64,000 nt of DNA from an uncultured Collinsella sp. (GTDB lineage: Bacteria > Actinomycetota > Coriobacteriia > Coriobacteriales > Coriobacteriaceae), in assembly GCA_900540895.1 (NCBI GenBank), contig UQHV01000003.1, positions 1 to 64,000 of the forward strand. Reading direction: 5' to 3'. Each line of letters opens with the position of its first letter. Position 1 is the first letter of the stretch. The notes beneath the pieces were generated by a model, which was not told where the DNA came from, did no database searches, and saw only the letters and a list, made by a program, of their open reading frames with translations. Positions 52,468 to 60,640 of the stretch are shown piece by piece. The position numbers and the translations under genes are program-made.

Positions 52468-53772
52468 ATGGAGAAAACTGCCGAGCAGCTGCGCCGCGAA
52501 CACATTGCCCTAGAGGGCGACACCCACGGTAAGAATAAATGGGCGATTCTGTTCACCGTGCTCGTCATGACCTTTATGGTGTGTTTGGATTCGACCGTCG
52601 TGACCGTGGCGCTGCCCGTGATGCAAAAGGAGCTGGGCGTGGGCCTCGATCGCATTCAGCTGGTGAGCTCGGTGTACCTGCTTGCGACATGCGTGGCTAT
52701 GTTGCCGTTTGGCCGTCTGGGTGACGTGCGCGGCAAGGTGAATGTGTTCCAGCTGGGTGTCATCGTCTTTTCGGTCGGTTCGCTGCTGTGCGGCCTTTCG
52801 GCCTCGCTCGAGGTTCTTATCCTGGCACGCATTGTTCAGGGCGTCGGTTGCGCGGCGGCCATGGCTAACAACATGGGTATCATCACCGAGTCGTTTCCGG
52901 CGCGCGAACGAGGCCGTGCTATGGGTATTCTCGCGACCTTTGTGGCCCTCGGCATGATGTGTGGCCCCGTGCTCGGCGGCATGCTGGTGGCAAGCTTTCC
53001 TTGGGAGAGCATCTTCCTCATCAACCTGCCCATTGGCGTCATCTCGTTTATCGTGGGGCTCTACACGCTGCCGCATGTAAAGCCGGAGGCCGGCGAGCGC
53101 CCCATGTCGCTGGCGGAGGCCGCGCGTCGCTGCTTTGCAAATTCGGCCTTCACCATCAACCTTGCCTGCATGCTCATCGTGTTCGTTGGTATTGGCGCAT
53201 CCGAGTTTATCCTGCCGTTCTATTTTCAGGACGCCCACGGCTTTGGTTCCGACATTTCCGGATTGCTGTTTTTGGCGCTGCCGATGGTGAATGCCTTTAT
53301 CGGCCCGCTTTCGGGTGCGGTTTCGGACCGTGTTGGCTGCGAGGGTCCCACGGCGGTCGGCCTGGGCGTGTACGTGTGCGGGCTCTTTGCGGTAAGTACG
53401 CTCGACGAGCACTCTTCCATCCCTGTGATTGTGTGCTGTGCCGCGTTTATGTCGTGCGGTACGTCGATTTTCCAGAGCCCCAACAACTCGCTGTATATGG
53501 GCTCGGCTCCGCGCGAAGCGCTCGGCTTTGCGGGCAGCCTGGGTAGTTTGGCACGCTACGCCGGCATGGCGCTCGGCATTACGGCGGCGTCGCATATCCT
53601 GTATGGGCAGATGAGCGTGGCAATGGGCGAGGCCGTGACCAGTTTTGTTACAGGTCGTCCGGACGTGTTCCTGTTTGGCTTTCGCTCGGTGTTCTACGTA
53701 CTCATGGCTGTGGCCGCCGTGGGCTTTGCGCTTGCCATGGTGCGTTTGGTGAAGATGCGCGCCCGCCATTAG
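52468..53772 (+). CDS. MFS transporter, drug:H+ antiporter type
   Basis: 434 residues, at least 12 membrane helices. LDSTVVTVALPVM in the first helix is the typical DHA2 (EmrB/QacA) motif; GRLGDVRGK is motif A; RIVQGVGCAAAMANNMGIITE and GPVLGGMLVASFPWESIFLINLPIG (motif C region) follow. It likely exports drugs or metabolites with proton exchange. The ATG at 52468 follows GAAAGGATATAC; it starts 25 nt after the metY terminator. Confidence 0.9.
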   Translation: MEKTAEQLRREHIALEGDTHGKNKWAILFTVLVMTFMVCLDSTVVTVALPVMQKELGVGLDRIQLVSSVYLLATCVAMLPFGRLGDVRGKVNVFQLGVIVFSVGSLLCGLSASLEVLILARIVQGVGCAAAMANNMGIITESFPARERGRAMGILATFVALGMMCGPVLGGMLVASFPWESIFLINLPIGVISFIVGLYTLPHVKPEAGERPMSLAEAARRCFANSAFTINLACMLIVFVGIGASEFILPFYFQDAHGFGSDISGLLFLALPMVNAFIGPLSGAVSDRVGCEGPTAVGLGVYVCGLFAVSTLDEHSSIPVIVCCAAFMSCGTSIFQSPNNSLYMGSAPREALGFAGSLGSLARYAGMALGITAASHILYGQMSVAMGEAVTSFVTGRPDVFLFGFRSVFYVLMAVAAVGFALAMVRLVKMRARH

Positions 53773-53929
53773 CATGTTGGGAGGCTGTCTGCCACGATTC
53801 GCGCCGTCCCAAAAAGACTGGTTTGTGGTGCGATGTGGCTTGTGGGGCGGGCGGGGGTCGGTCCGTGGTAGACTATCGAACAACGTTTATTAATCGCGCG
53901 GTATCGTTGCCGCGAGAAGGGGTTGCGCC

Positions 53930-54508
53930 ATGCAGGAGCTTGAGGATCGTATTCGCCATGACGGCATCGTAAAGGCCGGTAACGTCCTTAAGGTTGATGC
54001 CTTCCTCAACCACCAGTGCGACGTTGAGCTGTTCGACCACATGGGCGCCGAATGGGCCCGTCTGTTCGAGGGTGTCGAGATCAACAAGATCCTGACGATT
54101 GAGGCTTCGGGTATTGGTATGGCCTGCATCGCAGCTCAGCATTTTGGCGGCGTGCCGGTGGTCTTTGCAAAGAAGGCCCAGTCCATCAACCTTGACGGCG
54201 AGCAGTATGCCACGACCATCTACTCCTTTACCAAGCAGAAGGAGTACCCGGTCATTGTCGGCAAGCGCTTTCTGTCCGAGGGCGATAAGGTCCTGATTAT
54301 CGACGACTTCCTGGCCAACGGCTGCGCGCTTGAGGGCCTTATTAAGATCTGCGAGGCTGCGGGCGCCGAAGTTGCCGGCATTGGCATTGCCGTTGAGAAG
54401 GGCTTCCAGGGCGGCGGCGATAAGCTCCGTAAGCGCGGCTTCCGCGTTGAGAGCTTGGCCCGTATCGCCGATATGGACTGCGAGAACGGCGAGATCACCT
54501 TCGCCTAA
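53930..54508 (+). CDS. xpt: Xanthine phosphoribosyltransferase
   Basis: Converts xanthine and PRPP to XMP for purine salvage. 192 residues, matching the family length. The PRPP-binding loop is VLIIDDFLANGCAL, with ILTIEASGIGMACIAA and PVVFAKK earlier, as in Gram-positive Xpt. No guanine riboswitch is apparent upstream and no xanthine permease gene adjoins. GAGAAGGGG precedes the ATG. Confidence 0.93.
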   Translation: MQELEDRIRHDGIVKAGNVLKVDAFLNHQCDVELFDHMGAEWARLFEGVEINKILTIEASGIGMACIAAQHFGGVPVVFAKKAQSINLDGEQYATTIYSFTKQKEYPVIVGKRFLSEGDKVLIIDDFLANGCALEGLIKICEAAGAEVAGIGIAVEKGFQGGGDKLRKRGFRVESLARIADMDCENGEITFA

Positions 54509-54535
54509 GCGCGCAACATAAGCGATTGGTATGCG

Positions 54536-54571
54536 ATGTGACAAAGGGACTGTCCCTTTGTCACATTTTTT
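54536..54571 (+). terminator. Palindromic terminator after xpt
   Basis: A 15-bp perfect inverted repeat around a single T (54536-54550 with 54552-54566), almost a pure palindrome, followed by a T-run. The next gene starts 20 nt later. Confidence 0.85.
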
Positions 54572-54591
54572 GTATGAGGGGAGGTGTTGAT

Positions 54592-54972
54592 ATGGACGAG
54601 AACAAGATGGGCTGGCGCGAGTATGCGCGCTTTGCCGAGATGTCGGTTGAGGAGCTGGCGCGCGATTGCGAGGTACAGGTGTTTCGCGCGACGGGTCCGG
54701 GTGGGCAGGGCGTGAACACGACGGACTCTGCGGTGCGCATGAAACATGGGCCCACGGGGATTGTCGTGACGGCGCGCGAGAGCCGCAGTCAGTTCCAAAA
54801 CCGTAGCAGCTGCCTGCGTAAGCTGCGCGCTGAGCTTGAGCGTCGCGGGCGTCCACCGCGTCGACGCGTAAAGACCAAGGTGCCTCAGCGCTCTCGCCAG
54901 CGCAGGCTTAATGACAAGCACTTCAACGCCATTAAAAAGGCCAACCGTCGCAAGCCGGGCGGGGAGGAATAG
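54592..54972 (+). CDS. ArfB-like stand-alone release factor
   Basis: 126 residues: the GGQ domain of class I release factors (ATGPGGQGVNTTDSAVRMKH) with no codon-recognition domain, followed by a basic tail (RRGRPPRRRVKTKVPQRSRQ, then RRLNDKHFNAIKKANRR). This is the build of ArfB/ICT1-type factors, which free stalled ribosomes by placing the tail in the empty mRNA channel. Slightly shorter than E. coli ArfB. Start at 54592 follows GGGGAGG. Confidence 0.85.
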   Translation: MDENKMGWREYARFAEMSVEELARDCEVQVFRATGPGGQGVNTTDSAVRMKHGPTGIVVTARESRSQFQNRSSCLRKLRAELERRGRPPRRRVKTKVPQRSRQRRLNDKHFNAIKKANRRKPGGEE

Positions 54973-54980
54973 CCTCCTCG

Positions 54981-55051
54981 TAAGTTGCGGTGAAATAGGG
55001 ACTGTTTATGCAGCTAAAGCCGTAAGACAGTCCCTATTTCACCGCAACTTA
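54981..55051. repeat. Palindromic repeat, AGTTGCGGTG family, copy 2
   Basis: A perfect 25-bp inverted repeat (54981-55005 with 55027-55051) with a 21-nt loop, between the convergent ArfB-like and lipid kinase genes. Its arms are related to those at 33963-34029, with compensating differences. It may end both transcripts. Confidence 0.82.
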
Positions 55052-55058
55052 GGTGGGG

Positions 55059-56021
55059 TTAGCGGGTGGGGTGCCAGACCTCGAGGGCGCCGGCGAGGAT
55101 GTCGACCTCGATGCGTGAGGCGACAACGGGCTCGCCGTCGGCCTGGATGGGGTAGTCGGGCTCCTCCAAGGTGAGCGCGGCATGGCGGCATCGGCGCATG
55201 CGAACCGGTGGCAACTTGGTATGGTGGCCGTTCTTAGCCGAAAGAAACATAGGCAGGGCAACCGCGCGAGGGACGGGGCCGCAGGCGTAGCAGACGTCGA
55301 GCATGCCGTCGCAGGGGTCGGCATCGGGGCAGATACGATAGCCCGAGCCATACGTGGGGCCCAGCTGAATCGCCATGATGATCGCCCTCACGCGCTCGGC
55401 GGGCGCGTCGTCAAAGCTGGCTGTCATGGGGTAATTGCGATAGCGTAGGCCAAACTGCTCAAGTCCCGAGAGAGTGTAGAGCGGAGTGCCGGCGAGACCC
55501 GTCTTTTTGCGCAGCTCGGTGGTGCCCAGGCCGATGGCGGCATCGATGCCGATCGAAAGCGTCTGGTCGTAGTACTCAACGGAAGCCTCGCCGCTACCGC
55601 TTGCGGGGTTCCATGAGCGAATGCGCCCGATGTCCTGACGCTGCAGCTCGCAGGAGAGCAGCGCGCCAAAATCCTTACCGGAGAAATCGTCGATGCCGAG
55701 TGTTTGGGCAAAATCGTTGCCGGAGCCCACGGGTAGGATGGCGAGAGCGGGGCGGACCGCCTCATCCTGCGTCATAAGCCCGTTGACGACCTCGTGAATC
55801 ACGCCGTCGCCGCCAAGGGCGATAACGGTGCGATAGCCCTGAGCCTGTGCGGCAAGCTCCTTGGCGTGTCCCATGCGCTCGGTTAGCACCAGGTCAAACT
55901 GGGATGCGCGTGCAGTCATGTCCATAAAGCGTTGCAGGCGCTCGGCAACTTCGCGCGCCGCACCCAACTGGGCGGCTGGGTTGGCGATGATGAGCGTGAG
56001 GCCAAAATCAGTTGCGTGCAT
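55059..56021 (-). CDS. Diacylglycerol kinase-family lipid kinase
   Basis: 320 residues with the DAGK catalytic domain: IIANPAAQLGAA, the nucleotide loop ALGGDGVIHEVVNGL and ILPVGSGNDFAQTLG. The C-terminal half is the usual beta-sandwich with QADGEPV near the end. Members phosphorylate diacylglycerol, undecaprenol or related lipids; the substrate cannot be assigned. I use the ATG at 56021 after GGAG; 24 further codons are open upstream. Confidence 0.88.
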   Translation of the reverse strand: MHATDFGLTLIIANPAAQLGAAREVAERLQRFMDMTARASQFDLVLTERMGHAKELAAQAQGYRTVIALGGDGVIHEVVNGLMTQDEAVRPALAILPVGSGNDFAQTLGIDDFSGKDFGALLSCELQRQDIGRIRSWNPASGSGEASVEYYDQTLSIGIDAAIGLGTTELRKKTGLAGTPLYTLSGLEQFGLRYRNYPMTASFDDAPAERVRAIIMAIQLGPTYGSGYRICPDADPCDGMLDVCYACGPVPRAVALPMFLSAKNGHHTKLPPVRMRRCRHAALTLEEPDYPIQADGEPVVASRIEVDILAGALEVWHPTR

Positions 56022-56108
56022 GGGGCGACTCCCGGCGTATGACGTGACGGTGCGGTCGCGCTCAGGTCGAATTGCCCCCGATTGTGGCTGCACGTCGAAT
56101 ACTTACGT

Positions 56109-57530
56109 CTACTCTATCAGGTCGTTGTGGCGCTCGATAGCATCCGCTACCGTACCGCCCTCATCTACAATAAGCGAACGGCGCTTGGGCGAGATAATGC
56201 GCTGGGCGGGGTACACGCCGCGGTGTCCGGCGGTTAGGTAGCTGATAAAGGCCACGATGACAAAGAACCCGGCAGCCGTGCCGTGGAACAGGTCGATGGC
56301 CATCATACAGGTGGTGATAGGCACGTTAAGGCCGGCGCAGAACACGCCGAGCATGCCCAGCGCTGCCAGAAAGCTGGGATCGATTCCGACGAGGCAACCT
56401 ATCCAGCCGCCGAGCGCCGCACCGATGCCAAACAGGGGCGTGACCTCGCCGCCTTGGAAGCCCGCGCCCAGGGTAAGCGCTGTGACGACCAACTTGATGG
56501 CTGCGTCCGCCAGGGTGGTGTTGCCGGCAAATCCGGCGCCGGAAAGCCACGTGGAAAGGCCGGCGTAGTTCCAGGCGTCGAGGAGGGCATAGGCGGCCAA
56601 AACCACGAGTGCGCCGATGAGTGCGCGAACGAGGTAATTGGTGATAAAGCGACCGTAGAGGCTCTTGACGGTTCGAACCGACCAGGCAAAGAGGCGTGCC
56701 GTCAGACCGAAGATAATTGCGCTGATAACAACGATGACGACCGTTTTGGGCGTCATAGCGGGAACGCTGGCGATAACATTCGCCTCGTACTCGGTTCCCA
56801 AGGCAAGCGACGAAAAGTAGCCGGTAAACGAGGCGACCAGGCAGTAGATGCCCGCGGTGTAGTCGATTTTGCCGATAAAGCACATCTCCATGCCAAAGAA
56901 AGCTCCGGCAAGGGGCGAGCCGAATACGGCGCCAAAGGCCGACGAGATGCCGGCGAGCATGAGGTCGTGGTGGTCATGCTTTTTGAGGTGGGCGAGGCTC
57001 GAGATGTTGCTGGCGATGGTGCCGCCAATCTGCACCGCAGCCCCCTCGCGACCGGCCGATCCGCCGGTGAGGTGCGTGAGCGTGGAGCAGACGAAGGTGA
57101 GAACGGCCATGCGCATATGGATAAGGCGTGTGCCCAGGGCGGAGTCGATGACCAGATTGTTACCTCGTTTGGCGGCAAGGCCGTGGTTTTTGTACACCCA
57201 TGCGGTGGCAACGCCCGCAACGGGAAGCAACGCGTAAATCCACACGTGGTGCTCGCGATAATCGGTCGCGATATTCAGCGAGGCCAAAAATGCCCAAGCG
57301 GCAACACCCATGGCGAGCGAGACGATGACGACGAGTGCGAGCAACTTGGCGCTCGCGAGTAGGTTGCGGACGTTGCGGCGCGTGTCGGCAGCCAAGAGAT
57401 GCTCGGAGCGGGTGAGCTGATGCCTGCCTGCCATGATGACGTCGTTCAGGGAGAAAAAACCGCCATCGTCGAGCGGCTGGGGATGATCCTGCGCTTCGTT
57501 TGCGCTTTCGGGTTTGTCGTTATGAGCCAT
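56109..57530 (-). CDS. CLC-F type fluoride/proton antiporter
   Basis: 473-residue CLC-family membrane protein with about ten or more helices after a polar tail of about 55 residues. The selectivity loop GSGIP of chloride CLCs is absent (KRGNNLVIDSALG instead), and GGSAGREGAAVQIGG plus GAGFQGGEVTPLFGIGAALGG match the fluoride-exporting CLC-F branch. The gating glutamate (E162) is present. It should expel fluoride in exchange for protons. No fluoride riboswitch is seen upstream. Start at 57530 after AAGAGGAAC. Confidence 0.82.
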   Translation of the reverse strand: MAHNDKPESANEAQDHPQPLDDGGFFSLNDVIMAGRHQLTRSEHLLAADTRRNVRNLLASAKLLALVVIVSLAMGVAAWAFLASLNIATDYREHHVWIYALLPVAGVATAWVYKNHGLAAKRGNNLVIDSALGTRLIHMRMAVLTFVCSTLTHLTGGSAGREGAAVQIGGTIASNISSLAHLKKHDHHDLMLAGISSAFGAVFGSPLAGAFFGMEMCFIGKIDYTAGIYCLVASFTGYFSSLALGTEYEANVIASVPAMTPKTVVIVVISAIIFGLTARLFAWSVRTVKSLYGRFITNYLVRALIGALVVLAAYALLDAWNYAGLSTWLSGAGFAGNTTLADAAIKLVVTALTLGAGFQGGEVTPLFGIGAALGGWIGCLVGIDPSFLAALGMLGVFCAGLNVPITTCMMAIDLFHGTAAGFFVIVAFISYLTAGHRGVYPAQRIISPKRRSLIVDEGGTVADAIERHNDLIE

Positions 57531-57740
57531 ACGTTCCTCTTTTAGGTTGCAACGCAAGCATTATAAAACGCGGTAAACGCGACGAGCCGGTGGGTTGGTT
57601 TCCATTCTGTTTCGCGGCCTGCAACCGACAGGTGTATTTGCGGGTTCAGGCCGAGTCGCGGCCATGCGTCGGGGGATTATACTGAGGCAAGCATAAAGAA
57701 TCGGCGTCCTTGTTGTGCGCCGTGGCATTAAGAGGTGCAT

Positions 57741-59003
57741 ATGGCAGAGAAACTCATTCCGCTGGAGGACGCGCAGTCGATTGTCCTGTCGCACGTTGCT
57801 CCGACCGATCTCGTCGAGATTCCCGTGTGGCAGGCGGCTGGTTTTCCCTTGGCCGAGGATGCGGTGGCCGATATCGACATTTCGCCGTTTGCCAACAGCG
57901 CTATGGACGGGTATGCCGTGCGCGCAGCCGATCTTGCTGCGGCCACCGGTGACACTCCGGTGACGCTCTCCGTCGTAGGACATGAGGCAGCGGGCCATGT
58001 CTTTGAGGGCGTGGTCGGCGCGGGCGAGACGGTCCGCATTATGACAGGCGCGCCAGTACCCGAAGGTGCCGATGCCGTGGTGAAGTACGAGATCGTCGAC
58101 GTACTCGATGGCGATGGCAACGAGGGCTCGCACGTTCGCTTCTCGGCGCCTGCCAAGGTAGGGGAGAACGTTCGCTCGGCTGCCGAGGAGGCCCATGCCG
58201 GCGATGTTGTGATGCACGCCGGCGAGGTCGTGGCTCCGGCCGGCGCCGGCTTGCTGGCAAGCGCCGGATACGCGAGCGTGAAGGTGCACGCTGCCCCGCG
58301 CGTGGGCATCATTTCGCTGGGCACGGAACTGGTCGCACCGAGTAGGGTACCGGCACGCGGTCAGATTCGCGATTCCAACTCCTCGGCGCTGATGGCCGAG
58401 GCGCTCGATGTAGGAGCCGAGCCCGTGTTCTACGGCATCGCTCCCGATGATGAACAGGCGATTGCCGAGCTCGTACATCGTGCCGTGCAGGAGTGCGATT
58501 TTGTCATTACGAGCGGTGGCGCCTCGGCGGGCGATTACGACTATGTGACGGCGCTGGTCAAGCGCGAGGGCGAGGTTCTGTTCGATCGGATCTCGATGCG
58601 TCCCGGCAAGGCCATTACGTTTGGCTTGCTCGGGGGTAAGCCTTACCTGGGGCTTTCAGGCAATCCGGCCGCGGCGTATGTGGGCTTCGAGATGCTCGCC
58701 CGCCCGGCGATTCGTAAGATGCGCGGCTTTGCCGAGGGCGCGCGTCCCGTGCAGCAGGCGACGCTCACGCACGGTGTGAAAAAGCGCCAGGACCGACGCT
58801 TCTTCGATCGCGCCACGGTTTTGCGCGACCCCGAGACCGGTGAGCTGTTGGTGACCGAGGCCAAGACGCAGAATTCGGCGCTGCTCGGCACGATGCAGCG
58901 GGCCAACTGCCTGCTGCGTATTGACGAAGGACCGTGCGAGCTCAAGGCGGGAGATGTCGTGGACGTCGTGCGTGTCGACCTGCCTGAGGGAACGGTGCTA
59001 TAG
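57741..59003 (+). CDS. moeA: Molybdopterin molybdenumtransferase MoeA
   Basis: MoeA inserts molybdate into adenylylated molybdopterin, completing Moco. 420 residues. Domains in order: N-terminal PFANSAMDGYAV, then the MoCF domain with SLGTELV, RDSNSSALMAE and TSGGASAGDYDYV, and the SGNPAAAYVGFEML loop, followed by a beta-barrel C-terminus. AAGAGG lies 5 nt before the ATG at 57741. The mogA-like gene follows after 10 nt. Confidence 0.95.
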   Translation: MAEKLIPLEDAQSIVLSHVAPTDLVEIPVWQAAGFPLAEDAVADIDISPFANSAMDGYAVRAADLAAATGDTPVTLSVVGHEAAGHVFEGVVGAGETVRIMTGAPVPEGADAVVKYEIVDVLDGDGNEGSHVRFSAPAKVGENVRSAAEEAHAGDVVMHAGEVVAPAGAGLLASAGYASVKVHAAPRVGIISLGTELVAPSRVPARGQIRDSNSSALMAEALDVGAEPVFYGIAPDDEQAIAELVHRAVQECDFVITSGGASAGDYDYVTALVKREGEVLFDRISMRPGKAITFGLLGGKPYLGLSGNPAAAYVGFEMLARPAIRKMRGFAEGARPVQQATLTHGVKKRQDRRFFDRATVLRDPETGELLVTEAKTQNSALLGTMQRANCLLRIDEGPCELKAGDVVDVVRVDLPEGTVL

Positions 59004-59013
59004 GAGGATCGCT

Positions 59014-59493
59014 ATGGAGTTGAAGATTTCGATTGTGACGTGCTCGGATACGCGCGATCTTGCCCAGGACGAGGCTGGAGCCGCACTCGAGGAACTTATC
59101 GAGGCGCAGGGCTGGACGGTCGCCTCACATGTGGTCGTGCGCGATGACGTCAGCGAGATTGGTGATGCCATTGTGGAAGCCGCCGATGAGTGCCACGCCA
59201 ATGTCGTGCTCACCTGCGGCGGCACGGGGCTTTCGATGCGCGATGTGACGCCCGAGGCGACGCGTGCCGTCTGCGACCGCGATGTGCCGGGTATTGCAGA
59301 GGCAATTCGTGCGTACTCGATGACCAAGACGCGCCGCGCTATGCTCTCGCGTGCTATTTGCATGCAACGAGGTCATACACTTGTCGTAAACTTTCCCGGT
59401 TCCACGAAGGCCGCCCGCGAAAGCTGGGAGGCCATAGCGGACCAGCTGGAGCACGCGGCTCAGATGACAGCGGGCGGCGGACATACCAACTAA
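59014..59493 (+). CDS. Molybdopterin adenylyltransferase-type protein (MogA/MoaB)
   Basis: 159-residue MoCF-fold protein that should adenylylate molybdopterin for MoeA. CSDTRDLAQDEAG, the substrate motif TCGGTGLSMRDVTPEAT, and VNFPGSTKAARESW are typical. MogA and MoaB cannot be told apart from sequence alone. TAGGAGG (59001-59007) precedes the ATG at 59014; it is an operon partner of moeA. Confidence 0.92.
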   Translation: MELKISIVTCSDTRDLAQDEAGAALEELIEAQGWTVASHVVVRDDVSEIGDAIVEAADECHANVVLTCGGTGLSMRDVTPEATRAVCDRDVPGIAEAIRAYSMTKTRRAMLSRAICMQRGHTLVVNFPGSTKAARESWEAIADQLEHAAQMTAGGGHTN

Positions 59494-59504
59494 GCTATTT
59501 ACCT

Positions 59505-59540
59505 GCGGTGGGGCGACCTTATCGGTCGCTCCGCTTTTGT
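59505..59540 (+). terminator. Intrinsic terminator after the mogA/moaB gene
   Basis: GCGG/CCGC and GGCGACC/GGTCGC(T) segments pair with a small bulge (59505-59518 with 59524-59534), followed by TTTTG. Confidence 0.75.
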
Positions 59541-59585
59541 TTTCCGCCGAATCGACGCCGAGGTGTACGGTAACTCGAAACTATA

Positions 59586-59650
59586 TTCTCTAGCGAGAAT
59601 AATTTCTCACTACCATTATTCGCACGGAAGTATAATCTGATTGCAGATTA
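59586..59650 (+). promoter_or_regulatory. modA promoter region with three palindromes
   Basis: ATTCTC/GAGAAT (59585-59590 with 59595-59600), GAATAAT/ATTATTC (59597-59603 with 59615-59621) and TAATCTG/CAGATTA (59633-59639 with 59644-59650) overlap or adjoin. TATAAT at 59631-59636 is a strong -10, without a good -35 at 17 bp, so activator control is plausible. None matches the E. coli ModE site. Confidence 0.5.
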
Positions 59651-59696
59651 AAGCCTGCGGCGGGGTGCCCGGGCATAGCGTTCGAAAGGGTTGAAC

Positions 59697-60572
59697 ATGT
59701 TCGATATGGTTTCTCGCCGCGGATTCGTCTCGCTCTCTGCTGCCGTCGCTGCCGGCCTTGGTCTTGCCGGCTGCTCGGACAACAAGACGTCCGAGCCGGC
59801 CGGATCCGATGCCGGCTCCGCCAAGGCCTCTTCCAAGAAGGAAACCGTCGAACTGCAGGTCTTTGCCGCCAACTCCCTCGAGAAGGCCCTTCCCGAGGTC
59901 CAGGAGCTCTACACCGACCAGACCGGCACCACCTTCGCCGACACGCAGTTCAAAGCGTCCGGCGACCTTGTCGAGCAGATGCGCGCCGGTGCCGCCGTCG
60001 ACGTGCTCATCACCGCTTCCAAGGGCACCATGGATGACGCTGAGACCGCCGAACTCGTCGACGCCGACACGCGTGAGGACATGTTCGTCAACGACCTCGT
60101 GATCATTCGCGCCGAGGGCTCCGACGCCAAGGTCGAGGCCATCGCCGACGTCGCGAACCTGGACGGCAAGATTGCCATTGGCGACGCCAAGACCGTTCCC
60201 GCCGGCAAGTATGCCAACCAGGCCCTGGCCTCCGTGGGCCTCTACACCGGCACCGAGGGCGACGATGGCGAGTATGCGCCCGAACTCGCCGACAAGGTGG
60301 CCCTGGCCGATAAGGTCGGCACCGCTGCCGCCTACGTCTCTACGGGCGACTGCGTGGCCGGTTTTGTCTACAGCTCCGATATCTTCCGCTACGACGGCAT
60401 CGAGGAGGCCTTCGTGTGCCCCGAGGATTCGCACAAGCCCATCGTGTATCCGGGTGCCGTTGCCGAGAGCTCCGAGCATGCCGACGAGGCCAAGGCGTTC
60501 ATCGACTTCTGTCTGACCAACAAGAAGGCTCAGAAGATTTGGGCTAAGTACGGCTTTGAGCTTTCCGCGTAG
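59697..60572 (+). CDS. modA: Molybdate-binding lipoprotein ModA
   Basis: Extracytoplasmic receptor of the molybdate ABC importer. 291 residues. The N-terminus has SRRGFV followed by a hydrophobic stretch and LAGC (Cys26): a twin-arginine-type signal joined to a lipobox, suggesting folded export and lipidation. The mature part has the ModA loops: FAANSLEKALPEVQELY, DVLITASKGTMDDAE and GDAKTVPAGKYANQAL. GAAAGGG precedes the ATG at 59697. Confidence 0.93.
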   Translation: MFDMVSRRGFVSLSAAVAAGLGLAGCSDNKTSEPAGSDAGSAKASSKKETVELQVFAANSLEKALPEVQELYTDQTGTTFADTQFKASGDLVEQMRAGAAVDVLITASKGTMDDAETAELVDADTREDMFVNDLVIIRAEGSDAKVEAIADVANLDGKIAIGDAKTVPAGKYANQALASVGLYTGTEGDDGEYAPELADKVALADKVGTAAAYVSTGDCVAGFVYSSDIFRYDGIEEAFVCPEDSHKPIVYPGAVAESSEHADEAKAFIDFCLTNKKAQKIWAKYGFELSA

Positions 60573-60640
60573 TGCGGCTTGGCGCGATAATTCCATCGTT
60601 TTGTGTTTCACTCCGTCCTTGTATTCGCTTGGAGCTTTTC

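Noticed and set aside
53773..53929. Guanine riboswitch before xpt
   Set aside because: None of the conserved purine-riboswitch core sequences was found on the plus strand.
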